A DNA stretch of 64,000 nt. Origin: Zingiber officinale. Its lineage: Eukaryota > Streptophyta > Magnoliopsida > Zingiberales > Zingiberaceae. Location of the stretch: the NCBI RefSeq assembly GCF_018446385.1, contig NC_056005.1, forward strand, positions 93,400,984 through 93,464,983, read 5' to 3'. The notes beneath the pieces were generated by a model. That model ran no database searches and was not told the origin of the DNA. It saw only the letters and a list, made by a program, of their open reading frames with translations. Positions 10,114 through 20,089 of the stretch are shown piece by piece. A program made the translations under genes and the position numbers. Each line of letters begins with the position of its first letter. Within the stretch, counting starts at the first letter, position 1.

Positions 10114-12124
10114 TCACACATCGAAATCAAAAAGAGCGTCGGGGATGACGTCCATCACGCTCGCCAGATCCTCGGGGGGGATAGTCAGCTCGGTAGACAG
10201 GTGACCTTTGGTCTTCAGATAGCCCACCGCCGCCTTGATGGCCTCCTCGAACGTGAGGGATATCTTGTCGGTAAACTTCTCTCCGAAGCCTTCCGAGCGG
10301 AGGAACGCCTTCCTCACTTCGTCCGAGCAGGCCGACTCCCCCTCTTGATACTCCTTAAGCGCGGCATGGGCAGCGTCGCTAGCAGCTTGGAGATCCTTCA
10401 AGTCTCCATCGAATCTTTGGAGATCAGCCGAGCGACTCTCTTTTTCGGTGGCCAGCAGAGCATCCAGGTCCTTGATGCGTTGCTCCAGCCCCCGGATCTC
10501 CACCTTCATGTGGTCCATATCGTTGATGGCCTGTTGCTTCCGAGTGGTCGCCGTCTGGATCTCCTTGTCTCGCTGCTTAATCATTGTTTCAAGCCGAACG
10601 ACCTTGCTCGCCAGATCAGAGGCTCGTTTCCGTTCGGCTTCTAGCGATTTCTTGGCCTTCTCCAGAGCGGCCGTCGACTGCCTCGCGTCCCCCGCTGTTT
10701 TTTTGTTTCTTCAGTTCCTCCTCCAGCTCGGCCAACCGATCGCTAATGGCGATCTGCTCCACCCAGTTCTGCTAGCAAACACGAACAGGGTAAAAACTTC
10801 AAATAAGAGAGAGAAGAGGGGGAAGGGCTATACCCCGGTGGCTGATTGAAGGTTGCTGTCGCCGAGCTGCCCGGGAGTCAACTTAGCTATCCGACTCCGA
10901 GCATCTATCCAAGCTTGTGCGAGAGGGCCCGTCAGGGTGATCATCTGCTCAGAAAACACCGGCCGATCGGCGGCAGCCATGTACGCCTCTGAAGGGAGGC
11001 GCAGAACGGTTTTAAGTAAATTCTGGCCGCTCGGCCCGCTCTGAGATGGCCCGCCAGCAGAAGAGGTGGGTAGCTCGCCTAAACGCCTGAGACGTCGTCG
11101 AGTCCTCGAAGGGCTGGACGGCGGCACTTCCAAGCTGGCCCTCGGAGAATCCTGAGGGGTCGGGGTACGAGAAGCTTTGACAAGACGGCGCATCCGCACC
11201 CGCTCGGTTGTGGCTCATCAAGTGTAGTCGAGGTAGCCGAGGGCGTAGCGGCACATCATCGGCCGAACGGCCTCCACTTCAGCTTCACTCGCAGGTTCTA
11301 TATTGCCCGTGGCCTCATCGGGAGGGGCGAGGCTTCCGGGACGTTGGCGTCCCCTCACCTTCTTCACCGGCCGGATCAGCTGGAGCCGCCACTGCCTCCT
11401 GGCTCGTCACCGCCTCAATCCGAGCGGCCTTCAGTTTGAGCTTCTCGGTGGCTCTGGCCCGCCACATGACCTCAGTTGCAGAAGCAGAGAATAAATCAGT
11501 TAGAACAAAATAAAGGGGAAGATAGGGAAGCTTACTCATGCTACAAGGCAGATCGGCTGGTGTAGAAGACAAGCCGAATATATGCATTACTCCTGGGAGA
11601 AGCATCTTGTCAATGTGGTAGCGCTGACCGACTAGCTATTTGGCTGCGTGGAGATAGTCTGCGTCACCTCTAAACTTGCCGAGCTCCGGTTGCGCAGGCA
11701 TAGCCGTCTGCCACTTGGTGCGGAAAGTGGGCCGCTCGGGAAAGCGTATATAGAAGAAATGCTCCTTCCAGTGTTTGTTGGAGCTCGGCATATTATCGAA
11801 AAGGACGAAGCCTATCCTAGATTGGAAAACAAAGGTGCCCCACTCGGCTTGCTTGGGATAGTAGAAGTAGTGGAAGATTTTTGGGGTTAAGGGAATGCCG
11901 TTCAGTTTGAACAAAACTACCACTCCGCTCAGCAACCTAATAGAATTAGGAACTACTTGGCCGAGCGGAATGTGGAAATAGTTACAAACTTCTAAGAAAA
12001 ACTTGTGAGGAGGAAAACGTAGTCCGGCCAGGAATTGATCCCGGAAGAAGACAACAATGCCGGGCAGAGGATCGTTAGGCCGATCGGAAGGCGTGGCTAA
12101 CACTATTTCGTGGTCGGTCGGTAG
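10114..12124 (-). pseudogene. Tat-1 antisense gene, main part (Transposase_28-type / coiled coil)
   Basis: Read on the minus strand, 12103-11636 encodes the conserved N-terminal region (FFRDQFLAGLRFPPH, PLGQVVPNSIRLLSG, WGTFVFQSRIGFVLFDNMPSSNKHWKEHFF). This matches what is annotated as 'putative gypsy type transposon' (Pfam Transposase_28). A short intron follows with donor GTAAG at 11535-11531, but the acceptor reads GCAA instead of GCAG, so splicing is probably damaged. The C-terminal part ending at 10114 is a long Glu/Lys-rich coiled coil closing with an acidic tail (DALFDFDV). The first ~50 codons lie at 19338-19495, beyond the nested copia insertion. Tat, Grande and Retand-type elements are known to carry antisense genes here; function is unknown. 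Confidence 0.75.
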
Positions 12125-12381
12125 TGTTGGTGCAACCTTAGGTCAAGGTTGACCTGGTTGACCCGACTCGAGGTGACTTGACTCGAGTTGTATTTTGATG
12201 TTTGACTTGGGAAGATTGTTGGTGCAACCTTAGGTCAAGGTTGACCTAGTTGAGTTGCATGTTGATGTTTGACACTCGTGAGAGAGTTCTATTCTTGATA
12301 TGGGACAAGAATAGATGTTTGGGAGATTATTGGTGCAACCGTAAGTCAAGGTTGACTTGGTTGACCTGATTCGCGAAAAGT

Positions 12382-13046
12382 CCAAGTATGGAGACTTGGC
12401 ACTGGAAAAGTCCAAGTACGGAGACTTGGCACGGGGAAAAGTCCAAGCAGGAGCTTGGCACGCGGAAAGTCCAAGTATGGAGGCTTGGCACGGGGAAAGT
12501 CCAAACAGGGAGTTTGGCACGGGGAAAAGTCCTGGTGAGTGAAGCCAGGCAGTCGGGAAATCCTGGTGAGTGAATCCAGGTGAAAATCCTAGTGAGTGAA
12601 GCTAGGTGAAGGTGAAAGTCCTGGTGAGTGAAGCCAGGCATTCGGGAAAATCCTGGTGAGTGAAGCCAGGTGAAAATCCTAGTGAGTGAAGCTAGGTGAA
12701 TGAGAAAGTCCTAACTGGGATGTTAGGCGGTGGAAAGTCCTGGTGAGTGAAGTTGGAAATCCTGGTGAGTGAAGCCAGGTGAAAACCCTAGTGAGTGAAG
12801 CTAGGTGAAAGTCCTGGTGAGTGAAGCCGGGCAAGGGAAAATCCAGATGGATCAAGGGTGATCGGACATCTGGTGATGGGAAGTCCAAGTAGGTCATAGG
12901 AGTGACCGGATACTTGGTACGGAGAGAAAAGTCTAAGTGGGTCAAAGGGATTGACCGGACACTTAGCGGGGAGTCCTAGCAGGTCAAGGGAGTGACCGGA
13001 TGCTAGGCGCAATGTACCAACAGGTCAAGATTGACCGGATGTTGGT
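12382..13046 (+). repeat. Array of ~20 short hairpins with covarying arms
   Basis: About twenty consecutive inverted repeats, mostly preceded by AAAGT or AAAAT. Stems include CCAAG/CTTGG (12382-12399, 12412-12429, 12443-12458, 12471-12488), CCAAA/TTTGG (12501-12517), CCTGG/CCAGG (12531-12549 and more), CCTAG/CTAGG (12588-12606 and more), CCTAAC/GTTAGG (12710-12727), CCAGAT/ATCTGG (12843-12873), then longer ones with AAGT/ACTT, CTAAGT/ACTTAG, CCTAGC/GCTAGG and CCAACA/TGTTGG. The last four also have an inner GGTCA/TGACC-type stem. Both arms change together from unit to unit. The array is repeated in the 3' LTR at about 17795-18440. Confidence 0.85.
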
Positions 13047-13089
13047 TTGGACTTGGTTTGGGCGAAAACCATGAGCTGGATCGATCTGG

Positions 13090-13376
13090 TGATCGATCCA
13101 GTGATATCGAAATATTCGATCGATCGGTGACGATCGAACACATCGAGCATATCTTGTGTTAACCGATCGATGCGGTGACCGATCGAGACGATCGGGAAGC
13201 AGAGCGAGGCGCAGAGGGCTGATCGGTCCGGGGACCGATCGGGAACCTGATCGGTCCCGGACCGATCAGGTTTCTGATCGGTCCATGGACCGATCGGGGA
13301 CCCCAGAAGGAGGGAATGGATCGGTCTCTGGACCGATCCACATGGAGCCTGATCGGTCCACAGACCGATCCAGGCA
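13090..13376 (+). repeat. Palindrome cluster GATCGGTC/GACCGATC in LTR
   Basis: At least six closely spaced inverted repeats of the form GATCGGTCC-few bases-GGACCGATC occur here. The two LTR copies differ strongly in this block by small deletions (compare 18478-18770). Two or three similar palindromes occur in the internal region at 16700-16790. Confidence 0.8.
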
Positions 13377-13377
13377 C

Positions 13378-13400
13378 TAGCCGTTGCGACGCAACGGCTA
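13378..13400 (+). promoter_or_regulatory. Perfect 23-bp palindrome upstream of LTR TATA box
   Basis: Arms TAGCCGTTGCG and CGCAACGGCTA surround a single A. It ends 35 bp before the TATA box and is perfectly kept in the 3' LTR (18772-18794), although neighbouring palindromes have decayed. It could be a dimeric factor-binding site or a hairpin. Confidence 0.6.
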
Positions 13401-13435
13401 GATTTCTTCTGTGTTTCTTCGTTTTCTTCGCAGGT

Positions 13436-13442
13436 TATAAAA
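13436..13442 (+). promoter_or_regulatory. TATA box of nested copia 5' LTR
   Basis: TATAAAA is followed by GGAGGGCTGC, which fits an LTR promoter with the transcription start about 30 bp downstream. The 3' LTR has the same motif near 18822. Confidence 0.75.
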
Positions 13443-13966
13443 GGAGGGCTGCTGCTGCGAGCCTCGATTTTTCTTCTTCCTTCTTCCTGTTCTGGGTGCT
13501 GCTAAGCTTGCTGTTGAGCTTTGTTGAGCTGCTTTGAAGCTTCGCGTGAGCTTCCGGCTGGGTCAGCACTTGGAAGCGGCTGCTTCTTCCAGTCGAAGAG
13601 AAGGCAAGAAAGTTTACATTTGTATTGTACTTTATTTCTTGTTTTCCTTGTACTCTTTTCTTGCTGTTGCAAGAAGTTTCTGTGGCGAGGTTTCTCCACC
13701 CAGAAGGAGTGTTTTTATTAGCTGGTTTTCCGGGGACTCATCCACCGACGGATTGATTGGGTTCGTCCACCTTACGGACATGCCGAGGAGTAGGAGTTTC
13801 ATCTCCGAACCTCGTTACATCCTTGCGTAGAGGTTTGATTTCTTCTCCTGTTTTCTTTCTGCATTTAGTTTCCGCTGCGCTAACCCTAGTTTGTAGAAAG
13901 AAACGCGAGCAATTGGAGTCGGCTATTCACACCCCCCCTCTCTAGCCGTACAAAGAGATCCTAACA

Positions 13967-13980
13967 AGTGGTATCAGAGC
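13967..13980 (+). promoter_or_regulatory. Primer-binding site, initiator tRNA-Met type
   Basis: AGTGGTATCAGAGC directly follows the LTR end CTAACA. TGGTATCAGAGC is the standard plant copia primer site complementary to the 3' end of initiator tRNA-Met. Confidence 0.92.
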
Positions 13981-14028
13981 AAGGTTTGCTCTTCATCGGA
14001 TTAACACCCGGGGAGCACGAGCTAGAGA

Positions 14029-15492
14029 ATGGATCTACTCGGAGAAGATGTCACCATTCCACCCTTCTACGAATGCGGTGACTTCGCGTATTGGAAGGTA
14101 AGGATGAAGTACTTTCTTATGACTAACATAATGAATTGGTTTTGTGTACAAGAAGGTTTTATTCCTCCGGTGGATAAGGAAGGAAAACTACTTGAGAAGA
14201 AGGAGTGGACAAGAGAACAAATTCACAAATCCGAAATCAACGAAGAGGTAACGAGAATAATTGAATTTTCATTGCCTACTAACATCTTGTGTAAGATAGG
14301 TTACAACAATGCCAAGGAATTATGGGATAACTTGGCCAAGTACCATGAGGAGAGCTCCACTTCAAGCCATGAAGAGGAGCCTAGTGAGCCAAGTAGCTCA
14401 CATCATGGAGGGAGCGAATTGGGAGTTGAGGGCTACTCAACATCCAAGGAAGAAGAGGAGGAGAGTTCCTCTTGTTCAAGATCGGAGCAAGAAGAAAATT
14501 CTACCTCCGGAAGGGATGAAGAAGAAAGCTCATCTCCATCCACAAACCTAGGTAACTCAAACATTTTAATTTCGAGCAAATTACATATATTATGCTTTGA
14601 GTGTAGGGAGTATGGACATTACAAGAGCAAATGTCCAAAGAGAGTTAGGAAGACTCCACCGGCGCCTAAGGTCAAGGAAGCCGGAGGCCCGATACGCAAA
14701 GGCAAGGAGCACGTGGTGTGCTTCCAATGCAAGCGAAGGGGACACTATAGGAGCCAATGTCCGAGGGGGAGGCAACCTCACAAGGACAAGAAACCAAGCA
14801 CATCAATAGGGGGGGCTAAGGCAAACCCTAAGGTAATCTCTAAGGTTCATTATTGCAATTCTAAAACTCATGCTAGTAGTCTTGTTGCAATTGTTAATAA
14901 TGATAAGCATGTTAACTTTAGGAACCAATACATGTGCTTAGGAGCTAAACATGTTAGCCTAGGTAAGGATAACACTAGAAATACCAACCCTAGGATTAAC
15001 GCTTCTAAAGTTAAGGAAAACCTAGGTAGAAATCCCAAGAAGACTAGACACATGCCTAGGAATATCTCAAGAGAAAATGACAAATTAAAACTTGAGGTAA
15101 TAGAAAAGGAGAATCAAGTCTTGAGGTCAAGGCTTGATACCCTAGAAAAGGCCCTTAAAAATTTAGAGAAGTCAACTCTAGGGCCTAAGGGTCAAAAGTC
15201 CCAGGACAAGAAAGGTTTGGGTCACAAATCTAAGTCCCAAGTGGTCAAGCCCACTTACCACAATGTTCCATTCGATTATGGAACAAAACCTAGGGCCAGG
15301 AAAACCACCACTAAGGTCACAAGGGGAGTCACCCCTAGAGTTGATCTTGATGAGTCCCAAATGACCAAGGCTTCAAAGCCTAAGAGGGTCATTAGGAGGG
15401 TTGCTAGGGAAGATATCCCTAGTGAATATTTAGTGAACCCAATGAGCTCAAATAGGTATTGGGTTCCTAGGAGCATCTTCTCTACCCCATAG
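14029..15492 (+). CDS. Intact Gag of nested copia element
   Basis: 487 codons, ATG 62 bp after the LTR, uninterrupted. Residues 1-105 are a UBN2-like copia Gag N-terminus (PPFYECGDFAYWKVRMKYFL; AKELWDNLAKYHEE). Residues 106-175 are Ser/Glu-rich. Two CCHC zinc knuckles follow: C189-x2-C192-x4-H197-x4-C202 and C231-x2-C234-x4-H239-x4-C244, which would bind RNA. Residues ~345-385 look like a coiled coil, and the C-terminus (RYWVPRSIFSTP) is basic. Compared with autonomous SIRE-type elements, the frame stops where protease and integrase should begin. Gag would package RNA, with Pol supplied by another element. It is the only intact retroelement structural gene in the window. Confidence 0.88.
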   Translation: MDLLGEDVTIPPFYECGDFAYWKVRMKYFLMTNIMNWFCVQEGFIPPVDKEGKLLEKKEWTREQIHKSEINEEVTRIIEFSLPTNILCKIGYNNAKELWDNLAKYHEESSTSSHEEEPSEPSSSHHGGSELGVEGYSTSKEEEEESSSCSRSEQEENSTSGRDEEESSSPSTNLGNSNILISSKLHILCFECREYGHYKSKCPKRVRKTPPAPKVKEAGGPIRKGKEHVVCFQCKRRGHYRSQCPRGRQPHKDKKPSTSIGGAKANPKVISKVHYCNSKTHASSLVAIVNNDKHVNFRNQYMCLGAKHVSLGKDNTRNTNPRINASKVKENLGRNPKKTRHMPRNISRENDKLKLEVIEKENQVLRSRLDTLEKALKNLEKSTLGPKGQKSQDKKGLGHKSKSQVVKPTYHNVPFDYGTKPRARKTTTKVTRGVTPRVDLDESQMTKASKPKRVIRRVAREDIPSEYLVNPMSSNRYWVPRSIFSTP

Positions 15493-17522
15493 ATGGGTTA
15501 GAGAGTGTCAACTCCGATTAGAAGGGTAGTTAACCCAACTTTGAGGAAATTGACACTCAAGGAGCATTTTCAAGGTTTTGAGAACTTTTGAAAATGAAAT
15601 GGAATTATCATTTACTCCTTTGAAGAGTTAAATGTGTCTAAAGATTGGAAATTTCATTTTTAATCCAATTAGCACATGGTACTCCTTTGGGAAAATCTAG
15701 AGAACTCTCGAGGAAAAATGAAACATGCCAAGTTTTGAGGATAAATTTGAGCTTTAAGTGGCATGAATTAATCTAGAGTTCAAGAAGTGTCAAAATTAGG
15801 ATTTTGGCATTTTGGGGCAATCTAGGATTAAATTTGAAGTTAGCCAAGTGGTTAAGGATACTTAGATAAGTAATCTAGGTATATTTATTTATGCTAAAAT
15901 CTTGCCATGATTGTTTGCCCTCACGTGTCATGACATCATGTTTAGTTTTATTATCATTTGAAATGTCATGATAATGCTTAGGCTAGTTTTTATGTCATGT
16001 TTATTTAAGTTTCAAACTTTATGCCATGACATCATGACATTGGCACATGTTTTCATTTATGATACCATTTTATGCCATGTCATCATCTCTTGCGTTAGTA
16101 ATCAATTGAATTGATTTAAGGATGAAAAACACATTTTGATATTGAGATCAAATTTGTGTTTAGAAAATGCATGAGACCTTAGTCTAAGATACCTAAACCC
16201 ATATCTCACATCAAAATTGACTTGGATGTGGTTTGATACACCTTAGATGTGTATGAGATATTAGGATCATGAGTTAGGATCAAGGTGCATTGTCCTTGTA
16301 CCTAGATGACCCTAATTCAAGAAATTAAGGATCATAGGGAAAGCGTGTGTACAAGTCATGTACATCTAGCCCTAAGATTATGGTCCTAAATTCAAATGAT
16401 TTTAAAAGCTTTTTAAAATTGATTTGAAAAACCTTGATGAAGCTTTCCTAGTGATAGTATTCATCATTGAACATTGTGATACAAAGTTGAGTTAAACTTG
16501 AACTATTTCAAAGTTTTTGAACTTTGTATCAAGATTGAAAAATGGAAGTTATTTTCATAGAAAACTATTTTTCCATGATAGTGTATGATATGAGGAATGT
16601 ATCCTCAAAGTTTCGTAATTTTTGGAATTTTTTGTAATTTTCTGTGAGTTTCTGAACTTCTCCCGGAGAGAAAATCAGAAATCTCTGATTTCAGAGGCTG
16701 GATCGGTCACCGGACCGATCCAGGGAAGGCTGGATCGGTCTGGGGACCGATCCAGAGGGGTCCTGATCGGTCCAGTGACCGATCAGGGCGTGCCGAATTT
16801 CTGATTTTTCAGCAGTTGTCTGAAATTTCAGTTATGGAAGTGGTGTTTTTGGATTTCTAAAGGTTTGAAACTCTCAAAGACATTGTTGGTGCAATGGTCA
16901 AAGGGGGAGTTGACCTTTAGGGGGAGTTTTACCTAATTGTCAAGGGGGAGTTGACTTTTAGGGGGAGTTTTTACTCCTTAAGACTTTTGAGGATTAGTGA
17001 TATGGGATTATCACTAAGTTGATTGTTAAGTTTAGTATCAAGGGGGAAATTAAGAGTTTCAATGAAAGGTATGGGATTTTCATTAGAAAGAAACTCTTGA
17101 CCTTGATACTCTCCTTTTTCTTTTTGATATGTGTCAAAAAGGGGAGAGTGTTCATTGGAGAATTATTGGAGAACCCAAGTTAGGTTATCGGGTTAACCTA
17201 AGGGGAGAATGTCCAGAGAGTGTTCAAGGAAAGAACATTGGACATTGGAAGATGGTTAGAAAACCCAAGTTAGGTTATCGGGTTAACCTAAGCTAGGGGA
17301 AGAATGTCAAGGAATGTTCGAGGAAGAACATTGGAATTCTTTTTGATGTGTGTCAAAAAGGGGGAGAATTATTGGAGAACCCAAGTTAGGTTATCGGGTT
17401 AACCTAAGGGGAGAATGTCCAGAGAATGTTCAAGGAAAGAACATTGGACATTGGAAGATGGTTGGAAAACCTAAGTTAGGTTATCAGGTTAACCTAACTT
17501 GATTATGGGTTTTGTCAAACAT
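15493..17522 (+). other. Non-coding 3' internal region of nested copia element
   Basis: No pol homology is visible in any frame. The region holds AT-rich unique sequence, GATCGGTC/GACCGATC palindromes at about 16700-16790, and between 16885 and 17520 repeated blocks such as 'gttaggttatcgggttaacctaa', 'agggggagttgacttttag' and 'aaagaacattggacattgg' that occur two or three times. The repeats suggest slippage duplication of the polypurine-like 'gggggag' region. Confidence 0.7.
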
Positions 17523-17537
17523 CAAAAAGGGGGAGAT
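17523..17537 (+). promoter_or_regulatory. Polypurine tract of nested copia element
   Basis: CAAAAAGGGGGAGAT lies immediately before the 3' LTR, the usual SIRE-type second-strand priming site. Confidence 0.85.
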
Positions 17538-19337
17538 TGTTGGTGCAACCTTAGGTCAAGGTTGACCTGGTTGACCCGACTCGAGGTGACTTGACTCGAG
17601 TTGTATTTTGATGTTTGACTTGGGAAGATTGTTGGTGCAACCTTAGGTCAAGGTTGACCTAGTTGAGTTGCATGTTGATGTTTGACACTCGTGAGAGAGT
17701 TCTATTCTTGATATGGGACAAGAATAGATGTTTGGGAGATTATTGGTGCAACCGTAAGTCAAGGTTGACTTGGTTGACCTGATTCGCGAAAAGTCCAAGT
17801 ATGGAGACTTGGCACTGGAAAAGTCCAAGTACGGAGACTTGGCACGGGGAAAAGTCCAAGCAGGAGCTTGGCGCGCGGAAAGTCCAAGTATGGAGGCTTG
17901 GCACGGGGAAAAGTCCTGGTGAGTGAAGCCAGGCAGTCGGGAAATCCTGGTGAGTGAATCCAGGTGAAAATCCTAGTGAGTGAAACTAGGTGAAGGTGAA
18001 AGTCCTGGTGAGTGAAGCCAGGCATTCGGGAAAATCCTGGTGAGTGAAGCCAGGTGAAAATCCTAGTGAGTGAAGCTAGGTGAATGAGAAAGTCCTAACT
18101 GGGATGTTAGGCAGTTGGAAAGTCCTGGTGAGTGAAGCCAGGCAGTTGTGGAAATCCTGGTGAGTGAAGCCAGGTGAAAACCCTAGTGAGTGAAGCTAGG
18201 TGAAAGTCCTGGTGAGTGAAGCCGGGCAAGGGAAAATCCAGATGGATCAAGGGTGATCGGACATCTGGTGATGGGAAGTCCAAGTAGGTCATAGGAGTGA
18301 CCGGATACTTGGTACGGAGAGAAAAGTCTAAGTGGGTAAAAGGGATTGACCGGACACTTAGCGGGGAGTCCTAGCAGGTCAAGGGAGTGACCGGATGCTA
18401 GGCGCAATGTACCAACAGGTCAAGATTGACCGGATGTTGGTTTGGACTTGGTTTGGGCGAAAACCATGAGCTGGATCGATCTGGTGATCGATCCAGTGAT
18501 ACCGAGAATATTCTGATCGGTCTGGTGACCGATCGAACACATCAGTAGCATCTCAGTGTTAACCGATCGATCGGTGACCGATCGGAGATGATCAAGACGA
18601 ACAGAGCAAGGCGCGAGGGCTGATCGGTCCGGGACCGTCGGCCTGATCGGTCCCCGATCGGAGGTTCTGATCGGTCCATGGACCGATCGGGGACAACAGA
18701 AGCGAAGGAGGAGGGAATGGATCGGTCTGGACCGATCCACATGAGCTGATCGGTCCACGCCGATCAAGCACTAGCCGTTGCGACGCAACGGCTAGATTTC
18801 TTCTGTGTCTTCTTCGCAGTTATAAAAGGAGGGCTGCTGCAGCCTCATTTTTCTTCTTCCTTCTTCCTGTTCTTGGTGCCGCTAAGCTTGCCGTTGAGCT
18901 TTGTTGAGCTGCTTTGAAGCTTCGCGTGAGCTTCATGCTGGGTCACCTGTCGAAGAGAAGGCATCGAAGAGAAGGCAAGAAAGTTTACATTTGTATTGTA
19001 CTTTATTTCTTGTTTTCCTTGTACTCTTTTCTTGCTGTTGCAAGAAGTTTCTGTGGCGAGGTTTCTCCACCCAGAAGGAGTGTTTTTATTAGCCGGTTTT
19101 CCGGGGACTCATCCACCGACGGATTGATTGGGTTCGTCCACCTTACGGACACGCCGAGGAGTAGGAGTTTCATCTCCGAACCTCGTTACATCCTTGCGTA
19201 GAGGTTTGATTTCTTCTCCTGTTTTCTTTCTGCATTTAGTTTCCGCTGCGCTAACCCTAGTTTGTAGAAAGAAACGCGAGCAATTGGGGTCGGCTATTCA
19301 CACCCCCCCTCTCTAGCCGTACGAAGAGATCCTAACA
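17538..19337 (+). repeat. 3' LTR of nested copia element
   Basis: 1800 bp, TGTTGG...CTAACA. It is very similar to 12125-13966 outside the hairpin and palindrome blocks. It lacks one whole hairpin unit (the CCAAA/TTTGG one) and keeps another intact that is broken in the 5' LTR. The flanking GGTAG confirms the end. Confidence 0.92.
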
Positions 19338-19495
19338 GGTAGGTCATATGCTCGAGTGAGGCGCATGGCGTCTTCCTCGTCGAACCGACTTTCCATGTTC
19401 GAGTACCAAAGACCCGGAGCACCGTCGGTTGACTGCGAGGTACTGGTCTTGATCGAAGGGCCAGAATGCGGGATAGAAGAGGATGGTTCAAGCAA
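19338..19495 (-). pseudogene. Tat-1 antisense gene, N-terminal piece
   Basis: Minus-strand codons include GAPGLWYSNMESRFDEEDAMRL and RAYDLP, matching the start of the Tat-2 antisense gene (GAPSLWYTTMESRFNEEDALRL). The frame runs into the copia insertion at 19338 and resumes at 12124. The methionine at 19495 is used because the Tat-2 start is replaced by Ile here. Confidence 0.75.
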
Positions 19496-20075
19496 TGGAA
19501 GAAAACCGGCTGAAAAGGATGATTAACAGAAAGAAGAATGCGTCTGAAGCGAGAAAAAGGCTCTTACAGGCGAGGAAGATGACCGGAAGAAGCCGTGTGA
19601 TCGTCGGAAAGTCTGAGAACAAAGTCGCCGGCGAGAGGGGGAATGACGGGAGTCTGGAAACGAAGAAGACGAAATGCGGCGGAAACGAAGTCAAGGGTCT
19701 TATATCGCCGCCCGGAAACGATCTCCACCGTCCGATCCAGGTCGTCGATATCGAGGTTGTCATCGGATCGTCCGTTTCAAACGGCGGCTGTCCCATCGGA
19801 AGTGACGCAACCGCCATACTCTGACAAATGCACGGTCGCCACGTGTCAGCCGGTTACTAGCCGCATTTAATGAGCTCCCCTTACCGTGCGCAGAGCACGT
19901 GATGGGTAGTGTGGGAGAACAACGGACATCGATTCCCAGAAAATACAAGGCATGGACAAAGTATCGCCGGACAGACAGATATCGCCGCACAGATGAGCAT
20001 CTTTATGCCTGGCCGATCATTGTTCGACAGATCGGCAGTCCGATCGGTCGGACTTTGCCTCCTTCGACTAGACTC
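19496..20075 (-). other. Tat-1 antisense-gene leader / spacer
   Basis: GC-rich sequence between the antisense gene start and the polypurine tract. It corresponds to 49701-50319 of Tat-2. On the minus strand a GATATAAGACC stretch near 19697-19709 could be the TATA box of the antisense gene. The plus-strand frame 19483-19824 has no counterpart and is treated as chance. Confidence 0.45.
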
Positions 20076-20089
20076 GAGAGGAAGGCAAG
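20076..20089 (+). promoter_or_regulatory. Polypurine tract of Tat-1
   Basis: GAGAGGAAGGCAAG lies directly before the 3' LTR. Tat-2 has the equivalent GAGGGGAAGGCAAG on the minus strand at 49687-49700. Confidence 0.75.

Larger units (their letters stand above)
12125..13966 (+). repeat. 5' LTR of nested copia element
   Basis: 1842 bp, TG...CA. From the start: a GGTCAAGGTTGACC-rich head, a hairpin array (12382-13046), a palindrome cluster (13090-13376), a 23-bp palindrome, the TATA box at 13436, then a leader with 'ctctagccgta' near the end. It pairs with 17538-19337; most differences between the two lie in the hairpin and palindrome blocks. Confidence 0.93.
12125..19337 (+). mobile_element. 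Gag-only Ty1/copia (SIRE/Maximus-type) element nested in Tat-1
   Basis: Begins TGTTGGTGCAACC and ends GATCCTAACA. It is flanked by the 5-bp duplication GGTAG (12120-12124 and 19338-19342). LTRs are about 1.8 kb, long even for this group. The internal region is only 3.57 kb: primer site, one intact gag frame, then about 2 kb without protease, integrase, RT or RNase H, and a polypurine tract. It is therefore non-autonomous and would need Pol from a related element. It landed in the antisense gene of Tat-1, splitting its codons. Confidence 0.93.

Noticed and set aside
10201-11513. Plus-strand frames of 100-147 codons opposite the Tat-1 antisense gene
   Set aside because: Shadows of the coiled-coil coding strand.
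12230-13012. Several minus-strand frames of 60-104 codons in the copia LTR
   Set aside because: They translate the hairpin repeats (repeated SLTRTF or LDFP-like peptides) and are not proteins.
19483-19824. 113-codon plus-strand frame and its minus-strand shadow
   Set aside because: Lies in the leader of the Tat-1 antisense gene with no counterpart in Tat-2 or Tat-3.
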